This document shows positions 7,635-15,976 of a DNA stretch of 64,000 nt, piece by piece. This stretch comes from Lachnospiraceae bacterium. Lineage in GTDB: Bacteria; Bacillota; Clostridia; Lachnospirales; Lachnospiraceae. The DNA lies in NCBI GenBank assembly GCA_910576335.1, contig CAJTIU010000013.1, positions 84,606 through 148,605 on the forward strand. Reading direction: 5' to 3'. A program made the translations under genes and the position numbers. Below the pieces are notes generated by a model. It worked only from the letters and a program-made list of their open reading frames with translations. It ran no database searches and was not told the origin of the DNA. Within the stretch, counting starts at the first letter, position 1. Every line of letters starts with the position of its first letter.

Positions 7635-8996
7635 TTGGCGGCAAAAACAATTTCTTTTCCAAAGGGGAAAGGACATCTTACGCATAATAACAGGGATTTC
7701 ATCTGCAAGAATGTGGTGCCGGAAAGAACAGTTTGGAACCGGATTTACATACAGGAACCATTAAAAGATGCTTATGAGAAATGCTTCGGACAGGCGCTTC
7801 GGGATTATAATGCGACGCAGAAGCGTAAGGACAGGCGGAAGGAAGATTACTTGAAAGAGATAGAAAATTCCTGTAATAAGGAAAGGACATTTTATGAAAA
7901 TATCGTCCAGATTGGCAAAAAGACGGATACTCCGGTTGCAGACGAAAACGGTGTGTTGACGGAGGATGCAAAAGCGGCGATAGCGGTCTTGGAGCAATAT
8001 GCAAGGACGTTTCAGGAACGTAATCCGAATCTGTATCTATTCAACTGCGTGATGCACTTAGACGAAGCGACACCGCATCTGCATATAGATTATATTCCTG
8101 TGGCTCATGGATATAAAAACGGGATGAAGACACGCAACAGCCTGACAAAAGCATTCCAGCAGATGGGATTTGCAAAGGCGGTCAGCAGAAAGCAGAATGA
8201 AACGGTCGCATGGCAGGAACGGGAGAGGGAGTATCTGACGGAGTTGTGCAGGGAGCAGGGGATTGAAATAGAAGTCCTCGGTATACAGAGGGATAACCTG
8301 TCGCTGCCAGAATATAAGGCGGCAATGCGTGAGGTGGAGCAGTTGGAACAGCAGGCAGTGGTGCTGGATAAGCGGAATGAGGCTCTTGAACAGCAGAATG
8401 ATGATCTTGCGCAGAAAACATCGGAACTTTGCGGACAGGTGCAGGAAATGGAGGCGCAAAATAATGAGCTGGTTTTACAGGCACAGAAACTTACAGAGCA
8501 GATTGAGGAAGCGGAGGCAAAAGAGAAAGCGGCGAAGGAAGTACTTGCGAAACATGATTTAAGGGCGGAAACATTTAAAATGATTTCAAAGGAAGTGGCA
8601 GCGGAAACAAAAAGTATGAAAAGTGTTGCTGTTCCAATGACAAATCTTTTTGGCAGTGAGGAATATGTCAAAGTAAAGAAAAGTGACTGGAATAAAATAC
8701 TGGATGCTTTCAGCAAGGCAGTATCAAGAAATCATCTTTTGGAAAAGTATGAGAAGAAAATTTTCGGTCTGGAGAAAAAGACAGCTGTGCTTGCAGATCA
8801 GGTTGAAAAACTAAAGAGGTTTGTAGCATCAAGAGGACTTGGAGAGATGTTTGTGGAATTTCTAAAATCACTTGCGCCAAAGACGATGAAACAAAAGCTG
8901 GAAGATGCAAAACTGGATGCGGTTGAACATAACTGCCAGAGAAAAAATCAGCAGGCATTGACTGAAAAGAATAAGCGGTGGCAGCAGGAAATGTAG
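7635..8996 (+). CDS. mobV: MobV-family relaxase (Pre/Mob)
   Basis: A 453-residue plasmid recombination/mobilisation enzyme. The metal-binding motif HLDEATPHLHIDYIPV (~residues 141-157) is the HxDE...PHxH signature of MobV relaxases, which nick oriT and stay bound to the 5' end. Residues ~215-310 form a long Gln/Glu-rich coiled coil, and a basic helical C-terminus follows. The start is a TTG; an ATG five bases earlier is out of frame. The element lacks type IV secretion genes, so transfer would need a helper conjugative element. Confidence 0.9.
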   Translation: MAAKTISFPKGKGHLTHNNRDFICKNVVPERTVWNRIYIQEPLKDAYEKCFGQALRDYNATQKRKDRRKEDYLKEIENSCNKERTFYENIVQIGKKTDTPVADENGVLTEDAKAAIAVLEQYARTFQERNPNLYLFNCVMHLDEATPHLHIDYIPVAHGYKNGMKTRNSLTKAFQQMGFAKAVSRKQNETVAWQEREREYLTELCREQGIEIEVLGIQRDNLSLPEYKAAMREVEQLEQQAVVLDKRNEALEQQNDDLAQKTSELCGQVQEMEAQNNELVLQAQKLTEQIEEAEAKEKAAKEVLAKHDLRAETFKMISKEVAAETKSMKSVAVPMTNLFGSEEYVKVKKSDWNKILDAFSKAVSRNHLLEKYEKKIFGLEKKTAVLADQVEKLKRFVASRGLGEMFVEFLKSLAPKTMKQKLEDAKLDAVEHNCQRKNQQALTEKNKRWQQEM

Positions 8997-9022
8997 ATTT
9001 TATAGAAAGAGAGGAACAGAAA

Positions 9023-9376
9023 ATGAACATAACTTATGAGAAATGCGGAGATTATTTGATACCGAACTTAATTCCCGATCCAGAGCCGGAGGGGGAGTTG
9101 AGGAAATTTGGATTGATGCGGAAGTCTTATTTGGAGAATTATAGGAGAGGAATTTATTCAGGATTGCTGTTATCGGGAGAATTAAAAAGGCATCTGCTGA
9201 TGATACAGGAACAGGCAGAGGAAAGATTTGATTTGCTGGTGGAGCAGATGGCAAAGCAGGAGGGAGTGACAGAACAGTTAAAGGCACAGGAACAGATGCG
9301 TTGGGTGCAGAGAATGAATAGCATTAGGGCGAGGGCGGAGGAGATTGTGAGGGAAGAGATAATCTTTTGTCTATAA
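9023..9376 (+). CDS. tnpV: TnpV family transposon-encoded protein
   Basis: A 117-residue protein matching the TnpV family seen in Clostridia transposons. It shows the family signature: GDYLIPNLIP near the start, a YLENYRRGIYSGLLLSGEL helix, AEERFDLLVEQMAKQEGVTEQLKAQ, and MRWVQRMNSIRARAEEIV near the end. Its molecular role is unknown. I start at the ATG at 9023, preceded by AGAGAGGA, not at an in-frame ATG 45 bases upstream within the relaxase end. It closes the mobilisation module. Confidence 0.8.
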   Translation: MNITYEKCGDYLIPNLIPDPEPEGELRKFGLMRKSYLENYRRGIYSGLLLSGELKRHLLMIQEQAEERFDLLVEQMAKQEGVTEQLKAQEQMRWVQRMNSIRARAEEIVREEIIFCL

Positions 9377-9383
9377 GTTGGAG

Positions 9384-9410
9384 AGAGCGTGGCGTTAGTC
9401 ATGCTCTTTT
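9384..9410 (+). terminator. Rho-independent terminator after tnpV
   Basis: AGAGCGTG and CATGCTCT pair around a short loop and are followed by TTT. It lies directly after the TnpV stop and separates the mobilisation module from the defence cargo. Confidence 0.55.
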
Positions 9411-9509
9411 ATTACAAGGAAAAAGTTACTTTTGGGAGAAGTGGTATAGTGTTATGTCTGGTATTTCGTGAAAAAGGCAGTGAAAGTGTGGTGAAAAGCA
9501 CAGAAATGG

Positions 9510-9538
9510 TGGAAAACACAACGATATAGTGATATAAT
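9510..9538 (+). promoter_or_regulatory. Promoter with direct-repeat operator
   Basis: TGGAAA (9510-9515) and TATAAT (9533-9538) are 17 bases apart. Upstream and overlapping the -35 box, a GGTGAAAAGCACA / GGTGGAAAACACA direct repeat (about 9490-9520) looks like an operator. The first gene downstream is a small XRE regulator, so autoregulation is likely. Confidence 0.6.
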
Positions 9539-9566
9539 ACGAAATATATTTGGAGGGAAATGACGA

Positions 9567-9770
9567 ATGAAAGTAAGTTATAATCGTTTGTGGAAATTAA
9601 TGATTGATAAGAAAATGAAAAATTCGGAACTTCAAAAGAAAGCGCAGATAAGCGGCAATATCATTACAAGGCTCAATAAAGATGAGTTTGTTTCTATGGA
9701 AACGATTGCGAAAATTTGTGATGTGCTTGAGTGTGGTGTTGATGATATTTTAGAATTTTCAAAAGATTGA
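9567..9770 (+). CDS. Small XRE-family regulator
   Basis: A 67-residue protein that is essentially one Cro/C1-type helix-turn-helix (KLMIDKKMKNSELQKKAQIS, then IITRLNKDEFVSMETIAKIC and VLECGVDDILEF). Such short regulators often sit at the head of restriction-modification operons and control their timing. It is followed after 7 bases by the remnant of a type I hsdM gene. It is a clear paralogue of the regulator at 15977-16180: both begin M-x-x-SYN-x-LWK and end with a VDDIL/LEDIM segment. Confidence 0.85.
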   Translation: MKVSYNRLWKLMIDKKMKNSELQKKAQISGNIITRLNKDEFVSMETIAKICDVLECGVDDILEFSKD

Positions 9771-9777
9771 GGAGGAT

Positions 9778-10398
9778 ATGGGTGTGGCGGTAAAAACAAA
9801 GGCGAAAGAAGTTTCTATGGAAGAGGCTTTATGGAAGTCTGCGGATAAATTAAGAGGTTCAGTAGAACCATCTGAATATAAGCATGTAGTTTTAAGTTTG
9901 TTTTTCCTAAAGTTTGCAAGTGATAAATTTGAGGCTCAGAGAGCGAGAATCATTGAAGATGGAATGGAGAAATTTGTGGATAATGTTGCATTCTATACAA
10001 AAGATAACGTGTTCTATTTGCCGCAAGAGAGCAGATGGGCTTATATTATGGAGAACGCCAAGCAGGATGATATTGCTTTAAAGATAGATACAGCGCTTTT
10101 TACGATTGAGAAGATGAATCCTGTTTTAAAAGGTGCTTTGCCAGATAACTATTATTCCCGTTTACAGATTGATACAGTTAAACTGGCATCTTTGTTAGAT
10201 GAAATCAATAAGATTGACACTATAAAGGATAAAGAGAATGACATTATTGGTCGTATGTACGAATATTTCCTAAGTAAGTTCGCTATTGCAGAGGGAAAAG
10301 GGAAAGGCGAATTCTATACGCCTAAAACGATTGTAAATTTAATTGCAGAGTTGATAGAGCCTTACGATGGGACATTATATGATGAGGCAGTTGCGTGA
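9778..10398 (+). pseudogene. hsdM: Truncated type I restriction-modification methylase subunit (hsdM, 5' part)
   Basis: The 206-residue frame matches the N-terminal helical domain of HsdM (SVEPSEYKHVVLSLFFLKFASDKFE) and continues to KGKGEFYTPKTIVNLIAELIEPYDGTLYD. In intact HsdM the next residues would be the SAM-binding DPxxGSGG loop; here the frame ends with EAVA and a stop. Catalytic motifs I and IV (NPPF/Y) and the whole C-terminus are absent, and no hsdS or hsdR follows. The break coincides with one arm of an inverted repeat at 10386, so a relic element probably destroyed the gene. Confidence 0.85.
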
Positions 10399-10890
10399 TT
10401 GATACAATATAATGGAGTTGAATGGGCGGAAAAAAGCAGAAATAAAAGGATTTTAACCGAGACTGCGTTTTGTGGTCTTTTTGTTTTGCCTTGTAGTAGT
10501 GATTGACATTACCAGAAACTGGTGCGAGAAATTGAATGTGCATACCTTTGTAACGATTGATAAGGGACTTTCGTTAAAAAGTGTGCAATCGTTAATATGG
10601 TGTTGAATCCAATCCGAAATCTGTCTGTATTTTATTTGCAATAGTATGGAATAATCTTGTAACTCCCATAAACGATATCCACTACTATTCGTTACGGACT
10701 TTTTCTTTTTGCTAGGTGTATGCGAAAATCCAAAGAACTCCTTTTTCCCTACCAATTATCAGGTGAATTACATGACTGATGAGCCAAGAACAAGTCCTCT
10801 GCACACCCTCAGTAAAAAAGACAATTATTTTATGTTTTAACAGGCACCCTAGCAAAACAAACAGAAAGCCTCGTATCAATCACGCAGCTA
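10386..10890. mobile_element. Inverted-repeat-bounded non-coding relic (decayed element)
   Basis: AGTTGCGTGATTGATAC at about 10389-10405 and its near-perfect complement at about 10873-10889 (one mismatch in 17) bound a ~500-bp AT-rich stretch with no convincing gene. The left arm falls at the point where the hsdM frame is cut. The hsdM sequence does not resume after the right arm, so the insertion was followed or accompanied by deletion. A decayed IS or MITE-like element is the simplest reading; no transposase motif is visible. Confidence 0.45.
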
Positions 10891-10922
10891 CATCATTAGG
10901 CGCAGTAATAAATGTAAGCCTG

Positions 10923-10951
10923 TTGACTTTAGACTAAAAATAGTTTATAAT
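10923..10951 (+). promoter_or_regulatory. Promoter for the methyltransferase operon
   Basis: TTGACT (10923-10928) and TATAAT (10946-10951) are separated by exactly 17 bases. It drives the AbrB-like gene at 10984, the cytosine methyltransferase and the glycosylase. GGAAGGAG precedes the first ATG. Confidence 0.75.
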
Positions 10952-10983
10952 CAGACTGAACTCAAACTGGAAGGAGTACGAAT

Positions 10984-11184
10984 ATGACAGATTCTTGTAT
11001 CTATCTTGATACTTATGTTTTGCAACAGGATATGCGGGTGAGGATGCCAAAGGCAATCTTGTCGAACTTGGGAATTGAAAAAGGAAAGACCAAATTTGAT
11101 ATTTATCTTGACACAAATGATAATTCCTTGGTCTTCCGTATTCACAATGAAAATAGTGAAGGAGCAACAAAGAATGTCAGATAA
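10984..11184 (+). CDS. AbrB/MazE-like small DNA-binding protein
   Basis: A 66-residue protein with a pattern typical of AbrB-type swapped-hairpin domains: a first strand region, then MRVRMPKAILSNLGIEKGKTKFDIYLDTND and a final strand (NSLVFRIHNEN). AbrB-like proteins are transcription factors or antitoxins. It is the first gene behind a strong promoter and its end overlaps the methyltransferase start by 11 bases, which suggests it regulates the operon or tunes methyltransferase translation. I cannot exclude an antitoxin role, but no toxin lies next to it. Confidence 0.6.
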   Translation: MTDSCIYLDTYVLQQDMRVRMPKAILSNLGIEKGKTKFDIYLDTNDNSLVFRIHNENSEGATKNVR

Positions 11185-12250
11185 ATTAACCGCGGTTTCC
11201 TTGTTCACAGGAGCGGGTGGAATGGATATAGGATTCGAGAGAGCAGGGATTGAAGTGGTCTTTGCAAACGAACTTATGAGTGAAGCAGCAGCAACGTATA
11301 ACGCGAACCACGCTCTAGGGGTCATGGTAAACGATGATGTAAATAATGTCCTTGCTTCGCTTGGTCGATTTCAGGGTGTCGATTTTGTCTTCGGAGGTCC
11401 ACCTTGTCAAGGCTTTTCAGTAGCAGGTAAAATGAATCCTGATGATGACCGTAGCAAACTGATTTTTACATTCCTTGATGTGGTTGAAAAAGTTCGCCCA
11501 AGAGCGTTTGTTATGGAAAATGTTAAGGCTCTTGGAATCTTAGAGAAATGGGAGCCTGTGCGTAGGAAGTATTTGGAGCGTGTTTATGCTCTGGGATATA
11601 ATTGCGCGCCGTTTATTCTGAATGCAACAGAATACGGAGTCTCACAAAAGCGCGAAAGAGTATTCTTTATCGGCATCAGAAATAACGGTGATCCGTTTTT
11701 TGAATACTTTATGAACGATTTACTTTTACAGCAAAAAAATAAGGCTCCAAGTGTGAGGGCATTGTTGCAGTCATTGGGAAGAGCAGGCACGGCTGATAAT
11801 CCGGACACTTGTAGTGCAAAGATAACATTTGCAACACATCCAATCATGAGAAAGTCACCATACGCTGGAATGTATTTTAACGGGCAAGGCAGACCAATAG
11901 ATGTTGATGGGTATGCAAATACCCTGCCTGCCTCTATGGGCGGAAATAAAACTCCTTTTGTGGATGAAGACTACCTTTACGGAGATGCACCAAGCGATTG
12001 GGTCGTTGAGTACCATAAGGGATTGCTGGACGGTACGATTGTGCCAGAATTCAAAGAGGCACCAGAGCGCTTAAGGCGAATCACGATTAAAGAAGCAACA
12101 CGGATTCAATCCTTCCCAGATGACTATGTATTTTGTGGAAACAAAGGAATGATATATACACAAATTGGAAATGCTGTTCCGTGTAAAATGGCAGAGGCAG
12201 TAGCAAAAGCGGTTGTAGCATATTTGGAAAAGGAAGCACTTTCGGTTTGA
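11174..12250 (+). CDS. DNA (cytosine-5) methyltransferase
   Basis: A 358-residue m5C methyltransferase with the ordered motifs visible: motif I SLFTGAGGMDIGFERAG near the N-terminus, motif IV FGGPPCQGFS with the catalytic Cys at about residue 77, motif VI MENVKAL, motif VIII QKRERVFFIGIR, the target-recognition region (~210-290), motif IX RRITIKEATRIQSFPDDY and motif X IGNAVPCKMAEAVA. The ATG at 11174 is chosen because AAGGAG lies upstream and the SDKLTAVSLF start is typical; a longer frame upstream reads through the preceding gene. It is the likely protective partner of the SacI-family nuclease at 13092-14180. Confidence 0.93.
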   Translation: MSDKLTAVSLFTGAGGMDIGFERAGIEVVFANELMSEAAATYNANHALGVMVNDDVNNVLASLGRFQGVDFVFGGPPCQGFSVAGKMNPDDDRSKLIFTFLDVVEKVRPRAFVMENVKALGILEKWEPVRRKYLERVYALGYNCAPFILNATEYGVSQKRERVFFIGIRNNGDPFFEYFMNDLLLQQKNKAPSVRALLQSLGRAGTADNPDTCSAKITFATHPIMRKSPYAGMYFNGQGRPIDVDGYANTLPASMGGNKTPFVDEDYLYGDAPSDWVVEYHKGLLDGTIVPEFKEAPERLRRITIKEATRIQSFPDDYVFCGNKGMIYTQIGNAVPCKMAEAVAKAVVAYLEKEALSV

Positions 12251-12262
12251 TTGGAGTGGGAT

Positions 12263-13075
12263 ATGCTGGTAGAAATCCGAGATGATTTTGATTTAGAAAA
12301 GATTGCCCAAAGTGGTCAATGTTTTCGGGTAAGAAAATTTGAAAATGGAGTATATCGTTTTGTAAGCGGCGATGATGTTTTATACATACAGGGGGCAGAA
12401 AACCACAAGTTTTCTGTTTCCTGTAGTATTGATGAGTGGAATAGTATATGGAACCCCTATTTTGACCTCGACAGATGTTACAATGAAATTTTTAATTTAG
12501 AATATGGCAAGCATCCATTCATAGACGAAGCGATGGTTTGTGGTCGTGGACTCCGCATATTACATCAAAATCCTTGGGAAATGCTTATAACATTTATCAC
12601 TTCGCAAAGGAAAAATATTCCCTCCATTTCAAAATCCGTAGAACTGTTGGCAATGAGATATGGTCACCCTATAAAAACCGAACATGAAAGCCTATACTCA
12701 TTTCCGTCGCTATATGAATTGGAACGAGTGTCCGAGGAAGAATTAATCGATTGTAGATTGGGATATAGAGCACAGTATATTCTTGACGCGATACATCAAG
12801 TGGAAACGGGGAATCTTGACTTGAATATTCTCTTCAGCTATAACGATGCACAACTTATCCAAGAATTACAGAAGATACATGGGGTTGGTAAAAAAGTAGC
12901 TAATTGCATCGCTTTGTTTGCTTATGGAAGAATAGCCTGTGTCCCTATAGATATTTGGATTTCAAGGGCAATAGAAAATGATTGCGAGGGCATATCTCCG
13001 TTTAACCTATTTAAAGATAATGCAGGTATCATCCAACAATATGTTTTTTACTATATGAAAAGCCATCAGCCATAA
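12263..13075 (+). CDS. OGG-type HhH-GPD DNA glycosylase/lyase
   Basis: A 270-residue member of the 8-oxoguanine glycosylase branch of the HhH-GPD superfamily. It shows an N-terminal OGG_N-like beta region (SGQCFRVRKFENGVYRFV), LITFITSQRKNIPSI where OGG1 has its SxNNNI box, CRLGYRAQYILDA, the HhH hairpin IHGVGKKVANCIALFA with the Schiff-base Lys at about residue 210, and the catalytic Asp in CVPIDIWISRA at about 230. The ATG at 12263 has GGAG six bases upstream; a TTG four codons earlier is the alternative. It begins 12 bases after the methyltransferase. By analogy with Vsr and the plasmid-borne Mig glycosylase it might repair damage arising from cytosine methylation, but that is inference. 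Confidence 0.85.
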   Translation: MLVEIRDDFDLEKIAQSGQCFRVRKFENGVYRFVSGDDVLYIQGAENHKFSVSCSIDEWNSIWNPYFDLDRCYNEIFNLEYGKHPFIDEAMVCGRGLRILHQNPWEMLITFITSQRKNIPSISKSVELLAMRYGHPIKTEHESLYSFPSLYELERVSEEELIDCRLGYRAQYILDAIHQVETGNLDLNILFSYNDAQLIQELQKIHGVGKKVANCIALFAYGRIACVPIDIWISRAIENDCEGISPFNLFKDNAGIIQQYVFYYMKSHQP

Positions 13076-13092
13076 TGATTGATGGCTTTTTT
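13061..13092. terminator. Shared convergent terminator
   Basis: AGCCATCA and TGATGGCT pair around a ~10-base loop and are followed by T7; on the other strand the stem is followed by TTTTC. It sits exactly between the converging glycosylase and restriction endonuclease genes. Confidence 0.75.
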
Positions 13093-14180
13093 TAGCTTCT
13101 TGATAATCCAAATATCCGCTGAGCAAGTCTGTCCAGATAAATTATTACCTCTTCCTTAAACTTAGTTTCACGAGCGGTTTGCAAAATAAAACGCACAAAT
13201 TCTTCACAGTCAATATTCTCCAATGATGGAACCATAACTGATAGAAAAAGCTGATAAGATAAAATGCGGAGCATGAAATTGCGTGACATATATTCATTTT
13301 GTATTGCAAATACAAAATCACTGTCTTTTTCGCCGCGCGGACCTTCTATAAAAAGCATTCTTGTTCCACCAACATTCATAACTTTATCAGCAGCGTGTCT
13401 GACATCTGTTTCGGAATAACCTTTATCCTTTAACTCATTGGAGGAAACGAGCTGATCACCAATATAAATATCCAAATCGCTGACTTCACGGCCAGAAGCA
13501 CCACTTTGGTTTACAGGGTGTACTTCTACTTTAGCATTTGGATTGTGCAGATACATCAGATGATAGATTCCCGCTACTATAAGAGTGAGGACTTCACCTT
13601 CGTAACTGACTTTTAATGCTTCATTGATGAATTGTAATAGTTTTACAGGAAGATTTGTAGAATCATCAATTGTGAAGATAGTCAATTTTTTCCGTTCATC
13701 TCTGATTCGAATTAATTTGCATAGTAAATATACCAAGCATTGATATGCATCAATCGAGGTAGTTATTAGCGGTAAATTATCACAAAGTGCATTCAATATG
13801 GCTTGGTCATTGCCTCTGCGGACAGCGTTTGACTTATTCAGTTCTGGAAACCGAGCAGGTTTATTTAAAAACGGCTCATTTGACCCGCCCAGTGCTTTTT
13901 TTAGAACTTCCATTTCAAACGGGACGATTACTTTGTGGCATACAGTTCTTGCGTCATATGCGCCTGGCAGGGATGACTGCTTTTGCAAACACAGCGGATT
14001 GATTCGCTCGTCCGTGGCTTTTGATAAAACTGCTGTGAATAGTATGTACTTATAGGTTAAGTGCGTGTTGTCAATCACATAATCGATTAGGTTCTGGTGT
14101 AAACAGGTTGAATTTGGGGCATTTAGCGCAACCTGGTATGCTGCATTCAGTGTTTTTAAGGCTTTTTCTTTCAATCCCAT
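13092..14180 (-). CDS. SacI-family type II restriction endonuclease
   Basis: A 362-residue protein that I recognise as SacI-family from the segments PGAYDARTVCHKVIVPFE and GGSNEPFLNKPARFP at residues ~70-110. A PD-(D/E)xK-like core is visible: SDLDIYIGDQLVSSNELKDK, with Asp and ExK residues around 233-250. SacI cuts GAGCTC; whether this enzyme keeps that specificity is unknown. It is the last gene of a - strand operon and converges with the m5C methyltransferase operon, forming the restriction half of a restriction-modification system. The start follows the unknown upstream gene by 3 bases. Confidence 0.75.
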   Translation of the reverse strand: MGLKEKALKTLNAAYQVALNAPNSTCLHQNLIDYVIDNTHLTYKYILFTAVLSKATDERINPLCLQKQSSLPGAYDARTVCHKVIVPFEMEVLKKALGGSNEPFLNKPARFPELNKSNAVRRGNDQAILNALCDNLPLITTSIDAYQCLVYLLCKLIRIRDERKKLTIFTIDDSTNLPVKLLQFINEALKVSYEGEVLTLIVAGIYHLMYLHNPNAKVEVHPVNQSGASGREVSDLDIYIGDQLVSSNELKDKGYSETDVRHAADKVMNVGGTRMLFIEGPRGEKDSDFVFAIQNEYMSRNFMLRILSYQLFLSVMVPSLENIDCEEFVRFILQTARETKFKEEVIIYLDRLAQRIFGLSRS

Positions 14181-14183
14181 TTT

Positions 14184-15296
14184 TTATTTTGTCTCCTTTG
14201 GGTGAAGTGCATTCCAAACATGTTTTACGTTCTCGTGTGTATTAGTGCTATTTATATAATCGTTCAATTTTGAGTAAAAGGACTTTCTTGCAAGGGACGT
14301 CATGTGTACCAGAATTTGGGATATCCACTCATAAATATCCAAATAATAATATATGACATCCTGATATATGTAGAATCCCAAGACCGAGCCGCTACTACTT
14401 GCCCTGGATATATCCGAAGGGCAATCTTCCTTTCTGCAAATAACTATAACCTCTTTAATATTGCTATGAAAATTATTGTTATATTTTGATATGCAATCGT
14501 AAGAATCTATTATTCGATCCAAATCAAATTTTTTGACGGTTATTTCATACACTTTTATAGTACCATCAGACAGTTCTTCATTTATATCTCCAGGCTTATT
14601 GCTGGTTGTACTTGTTGTAGATGCACTATCTTCTGTGCCACTTACAATAATCCCTGAGTTCATTGCGGCGTGGTACGATAAGAGAAGATAACCTATGATT
14701 CTTTGCGGGGTATTGCCCGAGTCAGGTGCAGAATCAATCATTGTTTTACATATATTCGCCAAATATACCGGATCGTCAGAAGGCTCAATAATAACAGTAA
14801 GTTGGTTTACACTGGCTGCTTTATTAATATACTTTCTGAGCAAATCAATACCCAAATCATCTCTAAACTTGGAAGAACGTTTGTCAATTAGTTTAACAAG
14901 TTTAACAACCTTTTTTGCGTTTTCCTTATCAGCTCGATTCTTTGACCATTCATCATTGATATTTGCTGCTTTGGCAATGTTAAGTGCTGCCGCTTTTGTA
15001 TGCGGAAATCCTTTTTCTATTAAAAAGTATTTGATTGGGCCATTATCGTAGATTCCTCGTGGCTTTTGTTTATAGAAACCTGTATTAGCACGAAATTTAG
15101 CATCTAATTTCCTTTCAACGAGAGAAATCAGAACTATTTCGCGAAAACTTGTAGTTTTTGACTCAAATATATCAGTTAGAAGATCAAAGTACTCATCTTT
15201 TTCAGTATTGTAATCCGGGTTTAGAGCGGATTCATACAGCTTTTGTAGGTAAGCTGTGATTTTATTATTGCGATCTATTGTTTTTTTGCTTTTCAT
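14184..15296 (-). CDS. Hypothetical protein in the restriction operon (possible second nuclease subunit)
   Basis: A 370-residue protein of no family I can name. The N-terminal half is helical and contains FYKQKPRGIYDNGPIKYFLIEKG followed by HTKAAALNIAKAA. A Ser/Thr-rich linker (~residues 222-240) leads to a beta-rich part with ELSDGTIKVYEITVKKFD, which looks like the D-x(n)-E-x-K core of a PD-(D/E)xK nuclease, then KEVIVICRKEDC. It sits 3 bases before the SacI-family gene and 14 bases after the AlkA-like gene, so all are co-expressed. A second restriction or specificity subunit is the most economical guess. Confidence 0.6.
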   Translation of the reverse strand: MKSKKTIDRNNKITAYLQKLYESALNPDYNTEKDEYFDLLTDIFESKTTSFREIVLISLVERKLDAKFRANTGFYKQKPRGIYDNGPIKYFLIEKGFPHTKAAALNIAKAANINDEWSKNRADKENAKKVVKLVKLIDKRSSKFRDDLGIDLLRKYINKAASVNQLTVIIEPSDDPVYLANICKTMIDSAPDSGNTPQRIIGYLLLSYHAAMNSGIIVSGTEDSASTTSTTSNKPGDINEELSDGTIKVYEITVKKFDLDRIIDSYDCISKYNNNFHSNIKEVIVICRKEDCPSDISRASSSGSVLGFYIYQDVIYYYLDIYEWISQILVHMTSLARKSFYSKLNDYINSTNTHENVKHVWNALHPKETK

Positions 15297-15310
15297 AATT
15301 TACCTCCAGC

Positions 15311-15961
15311 TTATTTGTAAAGGTGGAAGTCCTCTTTTGTCATTCCCATATCCAGTGCGTGATAACAAAAGCGTGATGCAATGGATGAGTACGGCTTCCA
15401 CTTGTGGCATTTTTTATTTACTGCTTTTTCACTACAATCTTCCATTCTATACATCCATCGATATACTTGAAGAAACGCACCATCCTCAACAGGGAGAATA
15501 TCTTGGCGATCAAGAACGAAGATCAAATACATTTTTGCGGTCCAGTTTCCAATGCCTCGTATTTTAGTTAAAGTTTTAATGACTTCTCTATCTGATTGGT
15601 TGCTCATCTTCTCAAAATCAAGCGTTCCATCTGAAATAGCCTTTGTTATATTGCGTATGTATTCGACCTTTGCATTTGAAGTTCCCGTACTGCGAATTTG
15701 CTCATCCGAAAGGGCGTTAATCTGCTCAGGTGTCACTTCTCCATTGCAGAGAGCTTCAAGCCTACCATAAATTTTCTGTCCAGCCTTAGCAGAGAGCATC
15801 TGTTCGATTATTTCGTGGATTAAAAAGGAATAAGGCTCTTCATCATGTGGGACATATTGAATAGAACCTACCATTTCGATAACTTTTGCAAGTCTCTTAT
15901 CCTTTTTGCACAGATACTGAACGGATGGCGTATTCATATCGAGTGTAACGATATTCGGCAT
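15311..15961 (-). CDS. AlkA-type HhH-GPD DNA glycosylase
   Basis: A 216-residue DNA-3-methyladenine glycosylase II-like protein lacking the N-terminal AlkA domain. Visible are FLIHEIIEQMLSAKAGQKIYGRLEAL, the helix-hairpin-helix KIRGIGNWTAKMYLIFVL (~residues 133-150) and the catalytic Asp in DILPVEDGAFLQVYRWMY (~157). These enzymes remove alkylated or otherwise damaged bases. It is unusual inside a restriction operon: it lies between a small XRE regulator and two genes of the restriction half, and it is the second HhH glycosylase of this locus. Confidence 0.85.
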   Translation of the reverse strand: MPNIVTLDMNTPSVQYLCKKDKRLAKVIEMVGSIQYVPHDEEPYSFLIHEIIEQMLSAKAGQKIYGRLEALCNGEVTPEQINALSDEQIRSTGTSNAKVEYIRNITKAISDGTLDFEKMSNQSDREVIKTLTKIRGIGNWTAKMYLIFVLDRQDILPVEDGAFLQVYRWMYRMEDCSEKAVNKKCHKWKPYSSIASRFCYHALDMGMTKEDFHLYK

Positions 15962-15976
15962 GATGCACCTCCTTTG

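Larger units (their letters stand above)
1340..9410. mobile_element. Integrative mobilizable element with MobV relaxase
   Basis: XRE regulator, excisionase-like protein, tyrosine integrase, MobC-like protein, primase/VapE replication pair, ParM partition system, oriT-like dyads, MobV relaxase and TnpV form one co-directional module. No type IV secretion genes are seen. The left edge is probably near the GGGTAC repeat at ~1345-1365; the right edge is unclear because the defence cargo up to ~21 kb may belong to it. Confidence 0.65.

Noticed and set aside
10453..10755. A 100-codon open frame on the - strand in the relic region
   Set aside because: No recognisable motif, no ribosome-binding site, Ser/Thr/Lys composition of AT-rich noncoding DNA; lies inside the decayed inverted-repeat element.
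12251..12265. TTG start for the OGG-type glycosylase
   Set aside because: The ATG four codons later has a GGAG site at proper distance.
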